The notes under the pieces are model-generated. The model ran no database searches. It had not been told where the DNA came from and was given only the letters and a program-made list of their open reading frames with translations. A stretch of DNA of 64,000 bases from Thalassomonas viridans (GTDB lineage Bacteria; Pseudomonadota; Gammaproteobacteria; Enterobacterales; Alteromonadaceae): assembly GCF_000948985.2 (NCBI RefSeq), contig NZ_CP059733.1:2790001-2854000 (forward strand), in the 5' to 3' direction. Made by a program: the position numbers and the translations under genes. Shown here one piece after another: positions 8,957 to 17,636 of the stretch (position 1 is its first letter; every line of letters begins with the position of its first letter).

Positions 8957-9898
8957 ATGCAAAATAATTTAGCGTTTGTTTTTCCCGGGCAGGGATCTCA
9001 GGCTGTGGCTATGCTTGCGGATTTCGCCGAAAATGACATAGTCAAAGACACCTTTAGCCGGGCGTCCGAAGCCCTGGGCTATGACTTGTGGCAACTGGTT
9101 GCCCAGGGGCCGGCGGAAAAATTAAACCAGACCCAGTTTACCCAGCCTGCGCTGTTAACCGCCAGTGTGGCGATATGGCGCCTGTGGCAGTCGCAAAATC
9201 CTGTGTTGCCGGCAGTGCTTGCCGGCCACAGCCTGGGGGAATATTCCGCTTTGGTATGCGCCGGTGTTTTATCGCTTGAAGATGCGGTGAAGCTGGTGGA
9301 AAAACGCGGTCTATTGATGCAGGCCAGTGTGCCTGAAGGCGTCGGCGCCATGGCTGCGATTATCGGTTTGGCGGATCAGGAGATTATCGATGCCTGCGCC
9401 AAGGCCGGTCAGGGGGAAGTGGTAGCTGCCGTTAACTTTAACTCTCCGGGCCAGGTGGTGATTGCCGGCCATAAAGCAGCTGTCGCCAGGGCCGGTGATT
9501 TATGTAAGGAAGCCGGCGCCAAGCGGGTGATGCCTTTGCCGGTGAGCGTGCCTTCCCATTGTGCCCTGATGAAGGATGCCGCCGATAAGTTGGCGGTTGA
9601 GCTGGAAAACATCACTTTGCATGCGCCGAATATTCCGGTGATCAACAATGTTGACGTCAAGACAGAAGACGATGTTGAAGTGATTAAGCAAGCCCTGGTG
9701 AAACAGTTATACCATCCGGTGCGCTGGACCGAAACCATAGAAAAAATGGCCGCCTCAGGCGTTACTTCCGTAGTTGAAGCCGGTCCCGGAAAAGTGCTGC
9801 AGGGGTTGTTGAAAAGAATTGATAAATCATTGACTTGTATTGCTGTCAATGATCAGGATACCTTAACAAAAGCGTTAGCGTTATTTAAACAGGATTAA
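8957..9898 (+). CDS. fabD: Malonyl-CoA:ACP transacylase
   Basis: Transfers malonyl from CoA to ACP for type II fatty-acid elongation in the cytoplasm. It is 313 residues. The N-terminus AFVFPGQGSQ is the transacylase signature, and GHSLGEYSAL carries the nucleophile S92, as in E. coli; QPALLTASVA precedes it. The catalytic histidine is in VPSHCALM near residue 200, and GPGKVLQGL lies near the end. fabG follows after 2 bases, so the two are translated from one message. Confidence 0.96.
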   Translation: MQNNLAFVFPGQGSQAVAMLADFAENDIVKDTFSRASEALGYDLWQLVAQGPAEKLNQTQFTQPALLTASVAIWRLWQSQNPVLPAVLAGHSLGEYSALVCAGVLSLEDAVKLVEKRGLLMQASVPEGVGAMAAIIGLADQEIIDACAKAGQGEVVAAVNFNSPGQVVIAGHKAAVARAGDLCKEAGAKRVMPLPVSVPSHCALMKDAADKLAVELENITLHAPNIPVINNVDVKTEDDVEVIKQALVKQLYHPVRWTETIEKMAASGVTSVVEAGPGKVLQGLLKRIDKSLTCIAVNDQDTLTKALALFKQD

Positions 9899-9900
9899 GT

Positions 9901-10635
9901 ATGATTTCATTACAAGGTAAGGTTGCCTTAGTAACAGGCGCCAGCCGCGGCATAGGTAAAGCCATTGCCACTCAGCTGAAAGCGCTTGGCGCTACGGTGA
10001 TCGGCACGGCAACGTCGCCTAAAGGCGCCGATAATATCGGGGAGTACCTAGGGGAAGGCAACGGCCTGGTGCTAAATGTCACCGACGACAACTCCATCGC
10101 CGAGATGTTTGCCGCCATCAAGGAAAAACACGGGGCGATCGATATTCTGGTAAACAATGCCGGTATCACCCGGGATAATCTCTTTATGCGCATGAAAGAC
10201 GAAGAGTGGCAGGACATTATCGAGACCAATCTCTCTTCTGTGTTTAAGCTCAGCAAAGCCGTGATGCGTCCCATGATGAAAAACCGCAACGGCCGCATTA
10301 TCAATATCGGTTCGGTTGTCGGCACTATGGGCAATGCCGGTCAGGTTAATTACGCCACGGCGAAAGCCGGTTTGCTTGGTTTTACCAAGTCACTGGCAAG
10401 AGAAGTGGCCTCGCGCGGTATCACCGTTAATACCGTAGCTCCCGGCTTTATCGATACAGATATGACACAGGAACTGACGGACGAGCAGAAAGAGGGCATT
10501 TTTGCCCAGGTGCCTGCCAACCGTCTGGGTAAACCGGAAGAAATCGCTACTACAGTGGCATTTCTTGCCTCGGATGCCGCCGCCTATATCACAGGCGAAA
10601 CGATTCATGTCAACGGCGGCATGTATATGGTTTAG
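9901..10635 (+). CDS. fabG: 3-oxoacyl-ACP reductase
   Basis: NADPH-dependent reduction of 3-ketoacyl-ACP in the elongation cycle. It is 244 residues, the E. coli length. It is a short-chain dehydrogenase with the nucleotide motif TGASRGIG (residues 12-19), NNAG near 86, the catalytic serine in IGSVVGTMG, and the YATAKAG Tyr/Lys pair (about Y151, K155). It ends ITGETIHVNGGMYMV, almost identical to E. coli. A 166-base gap before acpP leaves room for a separate acpP promoter. Confidence 0.97.
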   Translation: MISLQGKVALVTGASRGIGKAIATQLKALGATVIGTATSPKGADNIGEYLGEGNGLVLNVTDDNSIAEMFAAIKEKHGAIDILVNNAGITRDNLFMRMKDEEWQDIIETNLSSVFKLSKAVMRPMMKNRNGRIINIGSVVGTMGNAGQVNYATAKAGLLGFTKSLAREVASRGITVNTVAPGFIDTDMTQELTDEQKEGIFAQVPANRLGKPEEIATTVAFLASDAAAYITGETIHVNGGMYMV

Positions 10636-10801
10636 TTATTTTATTTTGAGGCTTGCCCTTAACATAAAATAAGTTTAAATATAAGATTGGCAACAGGTTA
10701 GACCAGCAGAAAAAGTAAAATTAGTTGCTTGCATGGGGGCCTGTTGCCGAATACACTACACGCAATTTGAAAAAATTGCATTTTCTAGCAAAGGAAGAAA
10801 A

Positions 10802-11035
10802 ATGAGTACAATCGAAGAACGCGTAAAAAAAATAACTGTTGAACAACTGGGTGTGAGTGAAGCTGAAGTAAAAGCTGAATCATCTTTCGTTGATGATTTA
10901 GGCGCCGACTCTCTTGACACAGTTGAGTTAGTAATGGCGTTAGAAGAAGAATTTGATACAGAAATTCCTGATGAAGAAGCTGAAAAAATCACAACTGTTC
11001 AAGCTGCCATCGACTACGTTACTGCTAACCAGTAA
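10802..11035 (+). CDS. acpP: Acyl carrier protein
   Basis: A 77-residue acidic four-helix carrier of acyl intermediates. The 4'-phosphopantetheine attaches to the serine of [10 protein letters not shown] (S37). The start [10 protein letters not shown] matches E. coli, with a strong ribosome binding site (AAAGGAAG) just upstream; an upstream in-frame extension to 10733 has no support. A hairpin with a T-rich tail directly after the stop probably reduces read-through to fabF, allowing the high acpP expression seen in other bacteria. Confidence 0.97.
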   Translation: MSTIEERVKKITVEQLGVSEAEVKAESSFVDDLGADSLDTVELVMALEEEFDTEIPDEEAEKITTVQAAIDYVTANQ

Positions 11036-11042
11036 TGTAAAT

Positions 11043-11091
11043 AACCCGGCGAATCTTTTCCTGATATAAGGTTTTCGGCCGGGTTTTATTT
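11043..11091 (+). terminator. Terminator/attenuator after acpP
   Basis: AACCCGGC (11043-11050) pairs perfectly with GCCGGGTT (11078-11085) across a 27-base loop and is followed by TTATTT. The long loop suggests partial termination, which would let acpP be expressed above fabF. Confidence 0.65.
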
Positions 11092-11172
11092 CTCTATACT
11101 TTATATGCTTTGCCGCGAGGTAAAGCATAATCTCCATCCCGTTATTCAATTCTATCGGAGGCAACTCATCCA

Positions 11173-12405
11173 ATGCGACGTGTTGTAGTTACCGGTCTTG
11201 GAATGCTTAGCCCGTTGGGCAATTCTCCAGAAACGACTTGGCAAAATTTACTGCTTGGCAAAAGCGGTATCAGTTCAATCGAGCATTTTGACACCTCGGA
11301 ATACCCGACCCGTTTTGCCGGCATGGTTAAGGGGTTTGATGCTCAGGATTATATGGCAAAAAAAGATGCCAAAAAGATGGATCTTTTCATTCAATACGGT
11401 GTTGCCGCCGGGGTGCAGGCAATAAAAAATTCCGGGCTTGAAATTAATGAAGAAAATGCAACCCGTATCGGGGTTGCCGTCGGCTCCGGCATAGGTGGTT
11501 TAGGCCTGATTGAGGAAAACCACGAGAAAATGCTGAAGACCGGCCCGCGCAAGTTATCGCCGTTTTTTGTACCTTCTACCATTATCAATATGATCTCCGG
11601 CCATTTGTCGATCATGTTCGGTTTAAAAGGTCCGAATATTTCAATCGTAACCGCCTGTACCAGCGGCGTGCATAATATCGGCCATGCCGCCCGTATGATC
11701 GCCTACGGCGATGCCGATGCTATGGTGGCCGGTGGCGCGGAAAAAGCGTCGACCACTATGGGCATGGGCGGTTTTGGCGCCGCGCGCGCCATGTCGACCC
11801 GTAATGATGCGCCACAAATCGCTTCGCGTCCCTGGGATAAAGACAGGGACGGTTTTGTCCTGGGCGATGGCGCCGGTGTGATGGTGTTGGAAGAATATGA
11901 GCATGCCAAGGCCCGCGGTGCGACTATCTATGCCGAGTTGGTGGGCTTTGGTATGAGCGGTGATGCCTACCATATGACGTCACCGCCGGCGGACGGCGAA
12001 GGCGCTGCACTGGCCATGGCAAATGCCCTCAGGGACGCCGGTGTCGATAAAAGCCAAATCGGTTATATCAATGCCCACGGGACTTCGACCCCGGCGGGGG
12101 ATATCGCTGAAACCAATGCGGTAAAATCGGTTTTTGGCGACCATGCCTATAAGCTGGCGGTGGGCTCGACTAAGTCTATGACCGGCCATTTGTTGGGGGC
12201 CGCCGGGGCGGTAGAAGCTATCTTCTCTGTCCAGGCCCTGATAAATAATGCGGTCCCGCCGACCATCAATCTGGATAACCCGGGGGAGGGGTGTGATCTC
12301 GATTATATTGCCCATACCGCACGGGACATTAATTTAGATTATGTTTTATGCAACTCGTTCGGTTTTGGCGGCACCAATGGTTCATTGATCTTTAAGAAAG
12401 TTTAA
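11173..12405 (+). CDS. fabF: 3-oxoacyl-ACP synthase II (KAS II)
   Basis: Condenses malonyl-ACP with acyl-ACP during fatty-acid elongation and supports temperature control of unsaturated chains. It is 410 residues. It starts [16 protein letters not shown] behind an SD (CGGAGG). The nucleophile is C162 in [10 protein letters not shown], and the two histidines are in [11 protein letters not shown] and [12 protein letters not shown]. It ends [14 protein letters not shown], the KAS glycine loop. With no fabH in this cluster, chain initiation must be supplied from elsewhere. Confidence 0.96.
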   Translation: MRRVVVTGLGMLSPLGNSPETTWQNLLLGKSGISSIEHFDTSEYPTRFAGMVKGFDAQDYMAKKDAKKMDLFIQYGVAAGVQAIKNSGLEINEENATRIGVAVGSGIGGLGLIEENHEKMLKTGPRKLSPFFVPSTIINMISGHLSIMFGLKGPNISIVTACTSGVHNIGHAARMIAYGDADAMVAGGAEKASTTMGMGGFGAARAMSTRNDAPQIASRPWDKDRDGFVLGDGAGVMVLEEYEHAKARGATIYAELVGFGMSGDAYHMTSPPADGEGAALAMANALRDAGVDKSQIGYINAHGTSTPAGDIAETNAVKSVFGDHAYKLAVGSTKSMTGHLLGAAGAVEAIFSVQALINNAVPPTINLDNPGEGCDLDYIAHTARDINLDYVLCNSFGFGGTNGSLIFKKV

Positions 12406-12440
12406 TTAATCAATAAATTGACTTGAAGTCATCCGCTTAA

Positions 12441-12475
12441 GCCTGAATACTAGAGCAAGTATTCAGGCTTTTTTA
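12441..12475 (+). terminator. Terminator after fabF
   Basis: Perfect 11-bp stem GCCTGAATACT (12441-12451)/AGTATTCAGGC (12458-12468), 6-base loop, then TTTTTTATT. pabC begins only 20 bases later and has no obvious promoter of its own, so termination may be partial. Confidence 0.85.
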
Positions 12476-12494
12476 TTATCCGGTAACCCTTAAT

Positions 12495-13286
12495 ATGCTT
12501 TATTGCCAGGTAAACGGCCAGCAGACAGATGTTTTGTCAGTGAATGACAGGGGATTTGCCTATGGTGACGGTATTTTTACGACGGGAAAAATCAGCAATG
12601 GCCGCCTTGAGCTGTGCCCCCGGCATATTGCCCGCTTGCAGCTGGGATGCAGCAAGCTGCAGATAAGCCCTCCCGACTGGTTGATGCTTAATGACGACAT
12701 CGGCAGAATATCGGCCCGTTACCCGCTGGCGGTGTTGAAGATTATCATTACCGCCGGACAGGGGGGACGGGGTTATTCGCGCGTTGGCACCGGGGAGAGC
12801 TGTGTGATCATCCAGGTGCACGATTATCCCGAACATTATCAGGCCTGGTCACGTGAGGGCATAATGCTGGGGATTTGCGGGCAGAAGCTGGGCCTGAACC
12901 CTATGTTGTCCGGGATCAAGCACTTAAACCGCCTGGAGCAGGTGTTTATCCGCCAGGAGCTGGACAGGCGCAGTGAAGATGATCTCCTGGTGCTTAATAT
13001 CAGGAACGAAATTGTCGAAACCAGCTGCTCCAATGTTTTCTGGCAGGCGGACGGGGCCTGGTTTACTCCGGTGCTTGATGACAGCGGGGTGGAAGGGCTG
13101 GCCCGGGCAAGCATACTGGCGTCACGCAAAGACGTTGACTGCGTTCGTGCGACATTGCCGGACCTTGAAAATCTTGATGCCATGTTTATTTGTAATGCTG
13201 TGATGGGGGCGGTGCCGGTACGGGCCTTTGATGGCCGTGACCTGGATATTGCGCCGGTATCGGACTTTAAGAGCTGTTTTTCGTGA
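12495..13286 (+). CDS. pabC: Aminodeoxychorismate lyase
   Basis: PLP-dependent fold-type IV lyase that releases p-aminobenzoate and pyruvate from 4-amino-4-deoxychorismate for folate synthesis. It is 263 residues. It opens MLYCQVNG with the family motif VNDRGFAYGDGIFTT; GIKHLNRLEQV carries the PLP lysine near 140, and VETSCSNVFW is the conserved fold-IV segment. The stop overlaps the mltG start by 4 bases (GTGA), so the two are translationally coupled, as in E. coli pabC-yceG. Confidence 0.93.
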   Translation: MLYCQVNGQQTDVLSVNDRGFAYGDGIFTTGKISNGRLELCPRHIARLQLGCSKLQISPPDWLMLNDDIGRISARYPLAVLKIIITAGQGGRGYSRVGTGESCVIIQVHDYPEHYQAWSREGIMLGICGQKLGLNPMLSGIKHLNRLEQVFIRQELDRRSEDDLLVLNIRNEIVETSCSNVFWQADGAWFTPVLDDSGVEGLARASILASRKDVDCVRATLPDLENLDAMFICNAVMGAVPVRAFDGRDLDIAPVSDFKSCFS

Positions 13287-14281
13287 TCAAGAAGATTTCG
13301 TTATCCCTGGCAGGGCTGTTATTGCTGGCCGTGGCTATGGTTTATGCCTTAATGGCATATCAGGTAAGGCAGCCGCTGACGCTGGCAGAAACGACTTTGC
13401 TGACGGTAAAACCGGGGGCCCATGCCGGATCTTTTTCCCGCTCCCTGGTAAAAAAGGGCTGGCTCGGTACCCGTTTTTACCTGAGAAATTATATCCGCCT
13501 GCATCCTTCCCTTGCCGGACTTAAGGCCGGCACCTATCAGGTGACTGCCGGTATGAGCTCCCTGGAGCTGGTCAAGTTGTTGGTGCAGGGAAAGGAGCAC
13601 CAGTTTACCGTGACTTTTATCGAAGGCAGCACCTTTAAACAATGGCTGGCGCTGCTGGCAGAGCAGCCTTATTTGCAGCAGACGCTGAAAAACCGCTCTG
13701 CCCGGGAGATTGCGGCCTTATTAGGCCTGGACGTAGAAAATCCCGAAGGCTGGTTTTTTCCTGAAACATATGCCTATACCGCAGGCACCTCAGATTTGGT
13801 GATTCTGCAGCGGGCCAACAAACAAATGCGGGGGACGCTGGAGGAGTTATGGCGCCAGCGGCCAGACGGCCTGCCTTACCGCTCGCCTTACCAGGCGCTG
13901 ATCATGGCATCCATTATTGAAAAAGAAACCCGGCAGTTAGCGGAGCAGCCGCTGATCGCCTCGGTTTTTATCAACCGCCTGCGCAAACGTATGCGCCTGC
14001 AAACCGATCCCACGGTTATTTACGGCCTGGGAGAAAGGTATCGCGGCGATATAAAACGCTCCCACTTGCGGGAGAAAACCGCCTATAATACCTACCGCAT
14101 AAACGGCCTGCCGCCAACACCTATCGCCATGCCGGGATATTCATCGCTTAAAGCCGCATTAAACCCGGCCAGCAGCGACTTTTTATATTTTGTCAGCAAA
14201 GGCGATGGTTTCCATGTTTTTTCAAAAACGCTGGCGGAGCATAACCGTGCCGTTCGCCGTTATCAGCTAGGTAAAGGTTAA
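13283..14281 (+). CDS. mltG: Endolytic murein transglycosylase MltG
   Basis: Inner-membrane lytic transglycosylase that cuts nascent peptidoglycan and so limits glycan length. It is 332 residues, starting with GTG inside the pabC stop. An N-terminal membrane helix (SLAGLLLLAVAMVYALMAY, about 8-26) is followed by a LysM-like region and the YceG catalytic domain. The catalytic glutamate is in MASIIEKET (about 211-219). LQTDPTVIYGLG and NTYRINGLPPTPIAMPG are signatures of the family. The E. coli order pabC-mltG-tmk-holB is kept. Confidence 0.95.
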   Translation: MIKKISLSLAGLLLLAVAMVYALMAYQVRQPLTLAETTLLTVKPGAHAGSFSRSLVKKGWLGTRFYLRNYIRLHPSLAGLKAGTYQVTAGMSSLELVKLLVQGKEHQFTVTFIEGSTFKQWLALLAEQPYLQQTLKNRSAREIAALLGLDVENPEGWFFPETYAYTAGTSDLVILQRANKQMRGTLEELWRQRPDGLPYRSPYQALIMASIIEKETRQLAEQPLIASVFINRLRKRMRLQTDPTVIYGLGERYRGDIKRSHLREKTAYNTYRINGLPPTPIAMPGYSSLKAALNPASSDFLYFVSKGDGFHVFSKTLAEHNRAVRRYQLGKG

Positions 14282-14310
14282 CAGGCAAACAGCAAAGTTT
14301 TTATGGTCTG

Positions 14311-14364
14311 GTAGCTTTATTACCGGCAGTAGCCCGGCAATAAAGCTACAGGCCGGTATTTTTT
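14311..14364 (+). promoter_or_regulatory. Overlapping hairpins between mltG and tmk
   Basis: A 16-base arm GTAGCTTTATTACCGG (14311-14326) pairs with 14334-14349 with one mismatch and a 7-base loop. A second pairing, TACCGGC (14321-14327) with GCCGGTA (14352-14358), is followed directly by TTTTTT. The two cannot form together. The second has a terminator shape; the first, stronger one would block it. Confidence 0.5.
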
Positions 14365-14416
14365 AAATGTCTGACGCAGCATACTAGCTGTGTTGTTCAA
14401 TTTCAGTGAGAAGTAA

Positions 14417-15049
14417 ATGAAGCGTGGAAAGTTTATTGTTGTCGAGGGCATGGAAGGCGCCGGAAAATCATCGGCGATAACGGTTATTGAAGCCCAGCTT
14501 AAGCAGCACAACATTGATTTTATCAATACCCGCGAACCCGGCGGTACGCCTTTAGCGGAAGCTTTGCGGGACATGGTTAAATCTGCAGAGCATGAAGAAA
14601 GGCTGACCCAGGAAACTGAATTGTTGTTAATGTATGCCAGCCGCAGCCAGTTGCTGGAAAACCGTATTTTACCCGCCCTTGACCAGGGGCTGTGGGTGAT
14701 AGGAGATCGCCATGATCTCTCGTCCCGGGCATATCAGGGGGGAGGAAGAGCCTTTGATGATCAGGTTATCCAGGCAATAGCCGATGTAACCCTTAAAGGT
14801 TTTACCCCGGACCTGACCATTTATCTGGATATAGATCCCGAGCTTGGCTTATCCCGTGCCCAGGCCAGGGGAGCGCTTGACCGTATCGAACAGGAAAAGT
14901 TTGACTTTTTTACCCGGGTACACGAAAAGTACCTTGAGCTGGTGCGTGCAGACAGCCGTATTAAAACGGTTGATGCCCGTCAGGAGATGCCGGCTGTGCA
15001 TCAGGATATCCGCAGTATTATCGGCCGTTACCTGGAGGAAAATACCTGA
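14417..15049 (+). CDS. tmk: Thymidylate kinase
   Basis: Phosphorylates dTMP to dTDP for DNA synthesis. It is 210 residues. The P-loop is EGMEGAGKSS (about 9-18), the DR(E/H) region is TREPGGTPLAE, and the DRHDLSSRAYQGGGR segment holds the dTMP-binding arginine. The lid lies near ARGALDRIEQEKFDFF. The start MKRGKFIVVEG matches the family; an SD-like GAG precedes it. Its TGA overlaps the holB ATG by one base (TGATG), implying coupled translation. Confidence 0.95.
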   Translation: MKRGKFIVVEGMEGAGKSSAITVIEAQLKQHNIDFINTREPGGTPLAEALRDMVKSAEHEERLTQETELLLMYASRSQLLENRILPALDQGLWVIGDRHDLSSRAYQGGGRAFDDQVIQAIADVTLKGFTPDLTIYLDIDPELGLSRAQARGALDRIEQEKFDFFTRVHEKYLELVRADSRIKTVDARQEMPAVHQDIRSIIGRYLEENT

Positions 15050-16059
15050 TGCAAAGCTGGCTGGTACCGCATCAGAGGTTATTGTCACAGCAGCTGGCGC
15101 AGGGCAGGCTTGCCCATGCAATCTTGTTTGCCGGTGTCGCCGGTGCCGGAAAATCGGCTTTGGCCAACTGGCTGGTGCAGGCGCTGGTGTGCCGCCAGCC
15201 CGGTAAAGATAACGACCAGGGGATCTTATTTGCCTGCCAAAACTGCAAGTCCTGCCGCCTTTACCGCCAGGGCAGTTATCCCGATTTTCTCTCTGTGACA
15301 ACTGACGCGAAAAATATCGGGGTTGACGACATCAGGGCTGTCAGTACTTTTGTCGAAAAAAAGGCGCATCTGGGGCAAAACAAAGTGGTGCTGCTGCCTA
15401 TGGCTGAAAAGATGACAACGGCTGCCGCCAACGCCTTATTAAAAACCCTGGAAGAGCCGGGTTTATCCTGTGTGCTGATCCTGGTTTCCGACGACTTGGA
15501 AATGTTATTGCCTACCATTACCAGCCGCTGCCGTTTATATGATATCAGGCCCTTATCCGGGCAGGCTTTGCTGGAAAACCTTGGCCGGGACAAGGGCCGG
15601 GACAAGGGGCAGGCAGAGGTTAATTTGTTCGCCAATGTCAGCCAGCTGCCTGAGCTGACCGATGAAGCGGTTTACCGCCAGTTTCGGCTGTTCACGGCCT
15701 TGCTGCTGGATTTTCTCGCTGCCAGGCGGAGTAGGGCAGATTTGCTGGCCCTGCTGAATGAAAATACTTATGCTTTTCGCTGGCTTGAGTATATGCTTGT
15801 GACTATGGCCAGGAGCCAATATAATTGGTTATCCTGGTCCGGTATTCGCGCCGAATTGGCAGATACAGGCATAAATCGCGGTGAACAATCGGCTGCAGCC
15901 GGGGATGATGCCGGCCAGTTGCCCGATACCGAGACTATTTGGCAGGTTTACCAGCTGGTTATCGCCTGTATCAGGCAGCTTAAGTCTATGGTACAGGCGA
16001 ATGCCGGCTATTTGAGCGAAAAGCTGCTGGTTGATATAGAAGCCGTGCTGGACAAATAA
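15049..16059 (+). CDS. holB: DNA polymerase III delta' subunit
   Basis: Clamp-loader subunit of the replicative polymerase. It is 336 residues. Domain I has a P-loop-like GVAGAGKSALANW, a zinc module with cysteines in FACQNCKSCRLY, and the sequence LLKTLEEPG typical of delta'/tau subunits. SRC in ITSRCRLYDIRP is the conserved SRC motif that in the complex completes a neighbour's ATP site. It lies between tmk and pilZ, the order known from Pseudomonas. A short internal GRDKGRDKG repeat (about residue 184) is local and in frame. Confidence 0.92.
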   Translation: MQSWLVPHQRLLSQQLAQGRLAHAILFAGVAGAGKSALANWLVQALVCRQPGKDNDQGILFACQNCKSCRLYRQGSYPDFLSVTTDAKNIGVDDIRAVSTFVEKKAHLGQNKVVLLPMAEKMTTAAANALLKTLEEPGLSCVLILVSDDLEMLLPTITSRCRLYDIRPLSGQALLENLGRDKGRDKGQAEVNLFANVSQLPELTDEAVYRQFRLFTALLLDFLAARRSRADLLALLNENTYAFRWLEYMLVTMARSQYNWLSWSGIRAELADTGINRGEQSAAAGDDAGQLPDTETIWQVYQLVIACIRQLKSMVQANAGYLSEKLLVDIEAVLDK

Positions 16060-16069
16060 GGGGGCGGAT

Positions 16070-16396
16070 ATGGCAAAAATAAGTTTAGAGTTCGTGAACG
16101 ACAAAGAGCTGTATTTGGCCTATATGCCGTTTTTAAAAGCCGGCGGTTTGTTTGTCCGTACCACGGAAGCCTATGAGCTGGGGGCTGATATTTCCCTTGA
16201 CGTAGCTTTACCGGATTCACTGGAAAGCTCCGAGGTCAAAGGAAAGGTATGCTGGATAACCCCGGTCGGGGCGCAAAACGGCACGCCTCCCGGCATAGGG
16301 ATCAGTTTTATTGAAGACCCGGATAATTTGCGCAGCCAGATTGAAAAAGTCCTGGGACGTCACCTGAACTCGTCCGAGCCAACCCTAACCATGTAA
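16070..16396 (+). CDS. pilZ: Type IV pilus protein PilZ
   Basis: A 108-residue PilZ-domain protein of the Pseudomonas PilZ branch. LAYMPFLKAGGLFVRT and the C-terminal PTLTM closely resemble that protein (AYMPF.KNGGLF and PTHTM as recalled). The N-terminal RxxxR and DxSxxG c-di-GMP contacts are missing, as in Pseudomonas PilZ, which acts through PilB and FimX in pilus assembly without binding the nucleotide itself. It lies between holB and tatD, matching the Pseudomonas neighbourhood, and starts 10 bases after holB. Confidence 0.88.
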   Translation: MAKISLEFVNDKELYLAYMPFLKAGGLFVRTTEAYELGADISLDVALPDSLESSEVKGKVCWITPVGAQNGTPPGIGISFIEDPDNLRSQIEKVLGRHLNSSEPTLTM

Positions 16397-16455
16397 CTCT
16401 TTTTACCCGGTTGCTGTTTTTTATTCTTTAAACCTATCACTAAAGGGGAATATGT

Positions 16456-17223
16456 TTGTTTATTGATTCTCATTGTCATCTGGATCGCCTTGATCTGTCG
16501 GAATTTGACAATAACCTTGATAATGTCGTCGAAGCCGCCGGGCAGGCCGGGGTGCATGAGCTGTTATGTGTCAGTGTGACCCTTAAAGACTTTCCTGCCA
16601 TGGCGGAAAAAACCCGGGATTACGCCAATGTCCGCCTGTCCTGCGGCGCCCATCCCCTGAACCAGGAAGAGGCCGTTGATGAGCAGGAGCTATTGACATT
16701 AGCACAGCACGAGCGGGTTATTGCCGTGGGGGAAACCGGGCTGGATTATTTTTATGCGCCGGAAACGAAAGCCTTACAGCTTGATGCCTTTAAAAAACAT
16801 GTTCGGGTGGCGAGAAAGATAGGCAAACCCCTGATCATCCATACCCGGGATGCCCGTGAGGATACCCTGAACATTTTAAGGGAAGAGCAGGCCGGGGATG
16901 TCGGCGGTATATTACATTGCTTTACCGAAAGCTGGGAAATGGCGGAGCAGGCAATGGAGATGGGCTTTTATATCTCTTTTTCCGGCATAGTCACTTTTAA
17001 AAATGCCAGCGCCCTGAGGGAAGTGGCCAAAAAAGTACCGGATGACAGGTTCCTGATAGAAACCGATGCCCCTTATCTTGCCCCTGTCCCCCACAGAGGC
17101 AAACAAAACCAGCCGGCCTATGTGGTGGAAGTTGCCAGGCATTTGGCCAGTATCCGCGGCCAGTCGGTAGATGATATCGCCCGCTTATCAAGCGAAAACT
17201 ACAGGCGGCTTTTCCCCCTCTAA
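16456..17223 (+). CDS. ycfH: TatD-family metal-dependent hydrolase (YcfH)
   Basis: A 255-residue TIM-barrel hydrolase of the amidohydrolase-like TatD group, with metal ligands in FIDSHCHLD, VGETGLDYFY, LIIHTRDA, GILHCFTE and IETDAPYLAP. Relatives are 3'-5' DNA/RNA exonucleases; the YcfH substrate is not firmly known. The start is TTG at 16456, 7 bases from AAAGGGG. An ATG at 16452 is out of frame, too near the SD, and reaches a stop after four codons. It closes the tmk-holB-pilZ-ycfH run, as in Pseudomonas. Confidence 0.92.
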   Translation: MFIDSHCHLDRLDLSEFDNNLDNVVEAAGQAGVHELLCVSVTLKDFPAMAEKTRDYANVRLSCGAHPLNQEEAVDEQELLTLAQHERVIAVGETGLDYFYAPETKALQLDAFKKHVRVARKIGKPLIIHTRDAREDTLNILREEQAGDVGGILHCFTESWEMAEQAMEMGFYISFSGIVTFKNASALREVAKKVPDDRFLIETDAPYLAPVPHRGKQNQPAYVVEVARHLASIRGQSVDDIARLSSENYRRLFPL

Positions 17224-17636
17224 GTGCTTTATATAAAAAGTGTTTTGTATAAAAAAACCATAAAAAATGGCCCGAAACCATATCAGTTTCGGGCTCAGGG
17301 TAATGGCTCAATGGGGTTGAGCCTTGCGCTAATAAACTTGTTTCAGCAAAAGATAATAAATGATCCGGTAAAATTAAGTGTAGTGGAAACCTAAGGTAAT
17401 GCGAGTTTATTATAAATAAATTTTATTCTTATTTTGTTTTGTTTTTAATTGGTTGTTTTTATTGGTTAAATTTTTCTTTAAATCGTGTTTGATTGAGCCT
17501 TTATCTACAAGCTGTAACCGGGATATCTAAAGTTTATCCACCAGTTATTCACACCTTAGGTCAAGGTTTTTTGCTGGGCAGTCCCTGGCGGATATGGCAT
17601 GATCTGCTCCCTGACTTGATAACATGTAATTTTTTT
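17224..17636. other. Intergenic region after ycfH
   Basis: 413 bases with no convincing gene; AT-rich between 17400 and 17490. A perfect stem GCCCGAAAC (17270-17278)/GTTTCGGGC (17286-17294) is preceded by A tracts and has no T run on the plus strand, so as a terminator it would work only leftward, where I see no gene. The frame of the next gene is open through the last 144 bases from a TTG at 17493, but that extension is not like the family. Confidence 0.5.

Noticed and set aside
17493..17636. Longer start of the SpmA/B-type gene
   Set aside because: TTG-led extension of 48 residues lacks a membrane helix or family similarity; GTG 17637 starts directly before the first helix.
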